Assembly: GCA_913031335.1 (NCBI GenBank)
Contig: CAJWGI010000026.1
Location: 1 to 9,612, forward strand
Length of the DNA: 9,612 bases
Origin: an uncultured Anaerolineales bacterium
Lineage (GTDB): Bacteria; Chloroflexota; Anaerolineae; Anaerolineales; UBA11657
Direction of reading: 5' to 3'
Notes under the pieces: generated by a model
The model's input: the letters and a program-made list of their open reading frames with translations, nothing else
The model's database searches: none
Told to the model about the DNA's origin: nothing
Part shown: in pieces, positions 6,497-9,612 of the stretch
How positions within the stretch are numbered: the stretch's first letter is position 1
Layout of the letters: every line of letters begins with the position of its first letter
Position numbers and translations under genes: made by a program

Positions 6497-7519
6497 TCAA
6501 AACTGCTCCAGAAAGCGCAGGTCATTGCCCCAGAAGTAGCGGATGTCCTCGATGCCGTACTTGAGCATGGCGATGCGTTCCGGGCCCATGCCGAAGGCGA
6601 AGCCGGTGAATTCGCGCGGGTCGTAGCCACCGTTTTGCAGCACGGTTGGATGCACCATGCCGCAACCCAATATTTCCAGCCAACCAGTGTGCTTACAAAC
6701 CGAGCATCCATCGCCGGAACACAGGAAGCACTCAATGTCCATTTCCGCACTAGGCTCGGTGAAGGGGAAATGTGAGGCGCGAAAGCGCGTGCCTGTACTC
6801 GCGCCAAACATGCGCCGGGCAAAATCGCTGAGCGTGCCTTTCAGGTCGGTGAAGCGGATGTTCTTGCCGACGGCCAATCCTTCGACCTGGTTAAATTGGA
6901 TCTCGGAGCGGGCGGTAATCTGCTCATAGCGATAGCACATTCCCGGCAAAATCACGCGAATCGGCTCTGGACAGTACTCGCGCATGGCGTGGATTTGTCC
7001 CGGAGAAGTGTGCGTGCGCAGGATGACGCCCGGTGTATCTGCGTGAAATGTGTCCCACATATCCCGCGCCGGATGATGCGCGGGGATGTTGAGTAATTCG
7101 AAGTTATATTCATCGGTCTCCACATCGGGCGAGCGGTAAACCTGAAAGCCCATCTCCGCCCAGATTGCATAGATGCGGCGCAGGGTTTGCGTGGCGATGT
7201 GCAGCCGCCCGCGCTGCACCGGTCTGCCGGGAAGGGTTACGTCCAGCACCGCGGCCGGGGTTGCGTCGAGTTCGGCTCGGCGAAGTTCATCGGCGCGCTG
7301 CTGGCAGGCTGCCTTCAGAGAGCGGCGGATTTCATTGGCGCGGCGGCCGATGTCTGGGCGTTCCGCAGCTGGAAGGCTGCCCAAGCTGCCCAGAGCCTGC
7401 ATCAGTGCGCTTTCCTTCCCCAAATGCCGGGAGCGCCACTCTTTCAGGGCAGTGCTGTCAGCTGCGCGCTGCAGTTCAGAAAGCGCCTGCTGTTTGTTTT
7501 TGTGCAGCAACTCGAGCAT
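6497..7519 (-). CDS. pheS: Phenylalanyl-tRNA synthetase alpha subunit
   Basis: This 340-residue protein is the catalytic alpha subunit of PheRS; it activates Phe with ATP and transfers it to tRNA-Phe. The N-terminus (about 1-85) is the coiled-coil arm that binds tRNA. The class II core follows: TDEYNFELLNIPAHHPARDM (135-154), the motif 2 region with RTHTSPGQI (168-176) and YRYE (196-199), FNQVEG (209-214), and motif 3 GFAFGMGPERIAML (306-319). A four-cysteine segment (264, 267, 272, 275) sits between motifs 2 and 3. Length is normal. The ATG at 7519 is chosen over an in-frame start at 7612 because it has GGAG six bases upstream, matches homologues, and the upstream frame runs back through the T-box terminator. 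First gene of the operon; pheT follows. Confidence 0.97.
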   Translation of the reverse strand: MLELLHKNKQQALSELQRAADSTALKEWRSRHLGKESALMQALGSLGSLPAAERPDIGRRANEIRRSLKAACQQRADELRRAELDATPAAVLDVTLPGRPVQRGRLHIATQTLRRIYAIWAEMGFQVYRSPDVETDEYNFELLNIPAHHPARDMWDTFHADTPGVILRTHTSPGQIHAMREYCPEPIRVILPGMCYRYEQITARSEIQFNQVEGLAVGKNIRFTDLKGTLSDFARRMFGASTGTRFRASHFPFTEPSAEMDIECFLCSGDGCSVCKHTGWLEILGCGMVHPTVLQNGGYDPREFTGFAFGMGPERIAMLKYGIEDIRYFWGNDLRFLEQF

Positions 7520-7554
7520 TATTATCTCCGCTAGGTGCTGTGGCGTCGCCCCTG

Positions 7555-7590
7555 AAAAAAGCAATCCCGCCCCGAAAAGAAGGGACGGGA
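7555..7590 (-). terminator. Intrinsic terminator of the pheST T-box
   Basis: On the minus strand TCCCGTCCC (7582-7590) pairs with GGGGCGGGA (7565-7573), 9 bp including one G-U pair, with an 8-nt loop. It is followed by TTGC and six T residues (7555-7560). The 5' arm is shared with the antiterminator, so the two folds compete. Read-through is expected when uncharged tRNA-Phe binds. Confidence 0.93.
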
Positions 7591-7861
7591 ACACTGATTC
7601 CCGCGGTACCACCCTGCTTGGTCTCTCATGCTGAGACCCGCTTCATTGGGCCGATGAGGCCTGATTGCCCTGCTAACGCGAGGGTCGCGGCGCGGAAAAA
7701 TGGACATTCAGGCCGGAGCCCGAATGTAGTTCCACCGCGCGGCTCGAGAGTGAATTTCCACCGGATGCTTCCGTGGCTGGCTTCCAGTCTGTGGCCGGCC
7801 GTCCCTGTCGGCGTGGCTCCAGTGTACTTAGCTCTGTCGTTGCCGTTGGTTTATTCTCTCG
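7555..7861 (-). promoter_or_regulatory. T-box riboswitch (tRNA-Phe sensing) of pheST
   Basis: The leader of pheS has all main T-box parts. Stem I is closed by CGAGAG (7856-7861) pairing with CTCTCG (7745-7750). A UUC Phe codon (7752-7754) followed by A sits next to that base on the 3' arm, the specifier position, and an AAGTA bulge-like motif lies in the 5' arm. A second stem uses GCGCGG/CCGCGC (7735-7740 with 7690-7695) and ACATTC/GAATGT. Stem III is GGTCTC/GAGACC (7633-7638 with 7620-7625). The T-box AGGGTGGTACCGCGG (7601-7615) gives UGGU, whose last U fits the A discriminator base of tRNA-Phe. The antiterminator pairs AGGG (7612-7615) with CCCU (7581-7584) and CGGGAA (7598-7603) with UUCCCG (7586-7591), which excludes the terminator. 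Uncharged tRNA-Phe should permit read-through into pheST. The outer boundaries are approximate. Confidence 0.95.
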
Positions 7862-7866
7862 CGAAG

Positions 7867-7894
7867 ATTATCTCAAATTGAGGGCGCTTGTCAA
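7867..7894 (-). promoter_or_regulatory. pheS: Promoter of the T-box-pheST operon
   Basis: The minus strand has a perfect -35, TTGACA (7889-7894), a 16-bp spacer and GATAAT (7867-7872, 5 of 6), preceded by a TG extension (TGAGATAAT). Transcription should start near 7860, at the first base-pairs of stem I. The -35 lies in the near-palindrome CTTGTCAAG (7887-7895), so a -35-like TTGTCA also reads on the other strand. Confidence 0.85.
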
Positions 7895-7983
7895 GACGTG
7901 CGGCTTGCGCGCGGTATACTTGACTGCGAAAATGGTGGCTCGTATGCGGCGCCGGTGAATATGCATTTTATGGAGGTGTTCCA
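7895..7983 (+). promoter_or_regulatory. Upstream region and ribosome-binding site of the acylase gene
   Basis: This 89-bp stretch separates the pheST promoter from the divergent acylase. A clear Shine-Dalgarno, GGAGG (7972-7976), stands 7 nt before the ATG at 7984. Promoter candidates are weak: TATACT (7915-7920) is a good -10, but TTGTCA (7888-7893) is 21 bp away; TTGACT (7920-7925) has only TATGCG 17 bp downstream. I cannot choose between them. Confidence 0.4.
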
Positions 7984-9612
7984 ATGCGCGACTCAAGATT
8001 GAAGGTTGTGGCCATAATGCTGGGCATACTGGTGTTCGTGCTCGCGGGAGGTTGGTTATACCTGCGCTCCAGTTTGCCCAAGACCAGCGGGGCGGTCTCG
8101 CTTGCCGGGCTGGATGGGCAGGTGGAGATTGTGCGCGATGCGGACGGTGTGCCGCACATTTTCGCCTCCACCGACAACGACGCTTTTTTCGCCTTAGGCT
8201 ATGTGCATGCTCAGGACCGCCTATGGCAGATGGAATTTCAGCGGCGTACTGGCGCCGGGCGCCTGAGCGAGATATTGGGTGAGGCTACTCTGGACGTGGA
8301 CAAATTCCTGCGCACGCTGGGCACGTATCGCGCGAGCGAAAGCGCCTGGCCCGCGCTCAGCATGCAGACCAAACTCGCGGTGGAAGCGTATGTCGCCGGC
8401 ATCAACGCGTGGATTGGGGAGGGGCGTACGCTGCCGATCGAATTCCTGATTCTGGGGGTGAAGCCGGAGCCATGGACTGTATATGATTCCATGGTGTGGT
8501 CAAAGATGATGATGTGGGACCTTGGCGGGAACTGGGATGATGAGCTGCTGCGCACGCTGCTACTATCAGCCGTAGGCCGAGAACGCGCCGCCGAACTGAT
8601 GCCGGGCTATCCAGTCAGGGCGACCACTATTCTGGCTGCCGACACCGCCGGTTCATTGTTGGCGCTGGACGCTTTCCTGACGGACAGTTTGCAGCTCGGC
8701 GGTCTTGATGTGGGCAGCAATAACTGGGTCATTGGTGGCGGCCGCACCGAAAGTGGGCAGCCACTGCTGGCAAACGATCCGCATCTGGGAGCGAGCATTC
8801 CCTCTATCTGGTATCTGGTTGAGCTGCAGGGGGACAGGTTGCACGTGACGGGCGCTACTTTTCCAGGCATGCCCATTATTCCCATTGGTCACAACGATAA
8901 CATCGCCTGGGGGATGACCAACCTGGGACCGGACGTGCAGGACTTGTATATCGAGCGCATCAACCCACAACACCCGAACCAATATGAGGTCGATGGCGAG
9001 TGGGTTGACATGACCATTGTGGCGGAGGAAATAGTGGTCAAGGGTGAAGAGGAAGCGCTGCTATACGCTGCGCGCAGCACCCGCCACGGGCCACTAATCA
9101 GCGACGTTTCCGGCAAGGCCGCCGCCCCGTTGGCGCTGCGCTGGACGGCTCTGGACAGCGCGGACACCACCGCGGTTGCATTCTTCGACATGGCCTATGC
9201 CGCCAACTGGGAGGAATTCACGGCGGCGCTGCAGGATTATGTTGCGCCCAGTCAGAACATAGTCTACGCGGACCGGGAGGGCAACATCGGCTATTACGGG
9301 CCCGGGCGCATCCCAATTCGCGCGAAGGGTGATGGCACCGCGCCGGTTCCGGGCTGGGACAGCGACTACGAGTGGCAGGGCTGGATCCCTTTTGATGAAT
9401 TGCCGCACGCTTTCAATCCGCCCGAGGGGTACATTGTCACTGCCAACAATAAAGTGGTGGCGGATGATTATCCCTATTTTATTTCCAGCAGCTGGGCGCC
9501 GCCCTATCGGGCCGAACGGGTTGTCGAATTGGTCGAGCAAATGAGCGCCGGTGGCCGCAAGCTCTCACGCGGGGACATGATCGCGATACAGGGCGACCAG
9601 GTGAGCCGGCAG
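7984..9612 (+). CDS. Penicillin acylase family protein (Ntn-hydrolase), 3' end missing
   Basis: 543 codons are visible and the frame is open at the right edge; family members run to about 750-850. These enzymes hydrolyse amide bonds (penicillins, acyl-homoserine lactones, acyl-amino acids or related) after self-cleavage of a precursor. A hydrophobic segment at about 9-27 is an N-terminal membrane anchor or signal, so it should act outside the cytoplasm. Family marks in order: RDADGVPHI (51-59), GYVHAQDRLWQM (72-83), and the autocleavage site DVGSNNW with Ser245 as predicted nucleophile and new N-terminus of the beta subunit. His267 in NDPHL is the 23rd beta residue, as in cephalosporin and AHL acylases (Gln in E. 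coli penicillin G acylase). Next come APSQNIVYAD and TANNK, with Asn488 or Asn489 near the oxyanion-hole Asn. The ATG has a good Shine-Dalgarno (GGAGG, 7 nt). The gene is divergent from pheST with no evident functional link. The true substrate cannot be read from sequence. Confidence 0.93.
   Translation, partial: MRDSRLKVVAIMLGILVFVLAGGWLYLRSSLPKTSGAVSLAGLDGQVEIVRDADGVPHIFASTDNDAFFALGYVHAQDRLWQMEFQRRTGAGRLSEILGEATLDVDKFLRTLGTYRASESAWPALSMQTKLAVEAYVAGINAWIGEGRTLPIEFLILGVKPEPWTVYDSMVWSKMMMWDLGGNWDDELLRTLLLSAVGRERAAELMPGYPVRATTILAADTAGSLLALDAFLTDSLQLGGLDVGSNNWVIGGGRTESGQPLLANDPHLGASIPSIWYLVELQGDRLHVTGATFPGMPIIPIGHNDNIAWGMTNLGPDVQDLYIERINPQHPNQYEVDGEWVDMTIVAEEIVVKGEEEALLYAARSTRHGPLISDVSGKAAAPLALRWTALDSADTTAVAFFDMAYAANWEEFTAALQDYVAPSQNIVYADREGNIGYYGPGRIPIRAKGDGTAPVPGWDSDYEWQGWIPFDELPHAFNPPEGYIVTANNKVVADDYPYFISSSWAPPYRAERVVELVEQMSAGGRKLSRGDMIAIQGDQVSRQ

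Noticed and set aside
7520..7612. N-terminal extension of pheS to a start at 7612
   Set aside because: It would translate the T-box antiterminator and terminator. The ATG at 7519 has a good Shine-Dalgarno and matches PheS N-termini.
7620..7638. GGTCTC/GAGACC palindrome as an operator or transposon end
   Set aside because: Its place directly before the T-box sequence explains it as stem III of the riboswitch.
7165..7881. Long plus-strand open frame of 238 codons
   Set aside because: It lies opposite pheS and its T-box leader, with no recognisable domain; it is a GC-rich antisense shadow.
9094..9540. Minus-strand open frame of 148 codons
   Set aside because: It is opposite the penicillin acylase gene, whose family motifs cover this stretch.

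Overview
The window (9,612 bases, GC-rich, strong G/C bias at third codon positions) is ordinary-looking bacterial chromosome with housekeeping genes. A T-box riboswitch ahead of pheS points to a lineage that uses T-boxes (Firmicutes, Actinobacteria, Chloroflexota, Deinococcota and a few others). The high GC, the EF-G-2-like factor and a compact phosphoglycerate-mutase-like enzyme make a Chloroflexota-type organism my best guess. That assignment is inference. I see no mobile element, CRISPR array, tRNA or rRNA.

Layout from left to right: the 5' end of an MBL-fold hydrolase gene on the minus strand (1-116), with an extended -10 promoter; a small membrane protein on the plus strand (194-571); an EF-G paralogue on the minus strand (574-2664) behind a near-consensus sigma70 promoter; a divergent plus-strand unit in which a possible 49-codon ORF and a strong hairpin precede a 304-residue alkaline-phosphatase/iPGM superfamily enzyme (2940-3854); the phenylalanyl-tRNA synthetase operon pheS-pheT on the minus strand (7519 down to 3856); its T-box leader (about 7861-7555) and promoter; and a divergent, membrane-anchored penicillin acylase family protein (7984 to the right edge, incomplete).

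The clearest functional unit is the T-box-pheS-pheT operon. An extended -10 promoter drives a leader of about 340 nt. It carries a UUC (Phe) specifier, the T-box sequence AGGGTGGTACCGCGG, and mutually exclusive antiterminator and terminator helices. Uncharged tRNA-Phe should therefore raise synthesis of both synthetase subunits. The other genes alternate strands. Two convergent pairs meet with only 1-2 bp between stop codons, and no terminator is visible at either junction.

No wholly new system is evident. The parts most worth a second look are the start-codon hairpin and possible coupled leader ORF before the iPGM-like gene, the altered GTPase motifs of the EF-G paralogue, the acylase of unknown substrate, and the tandem repeat between pheS and pheT.
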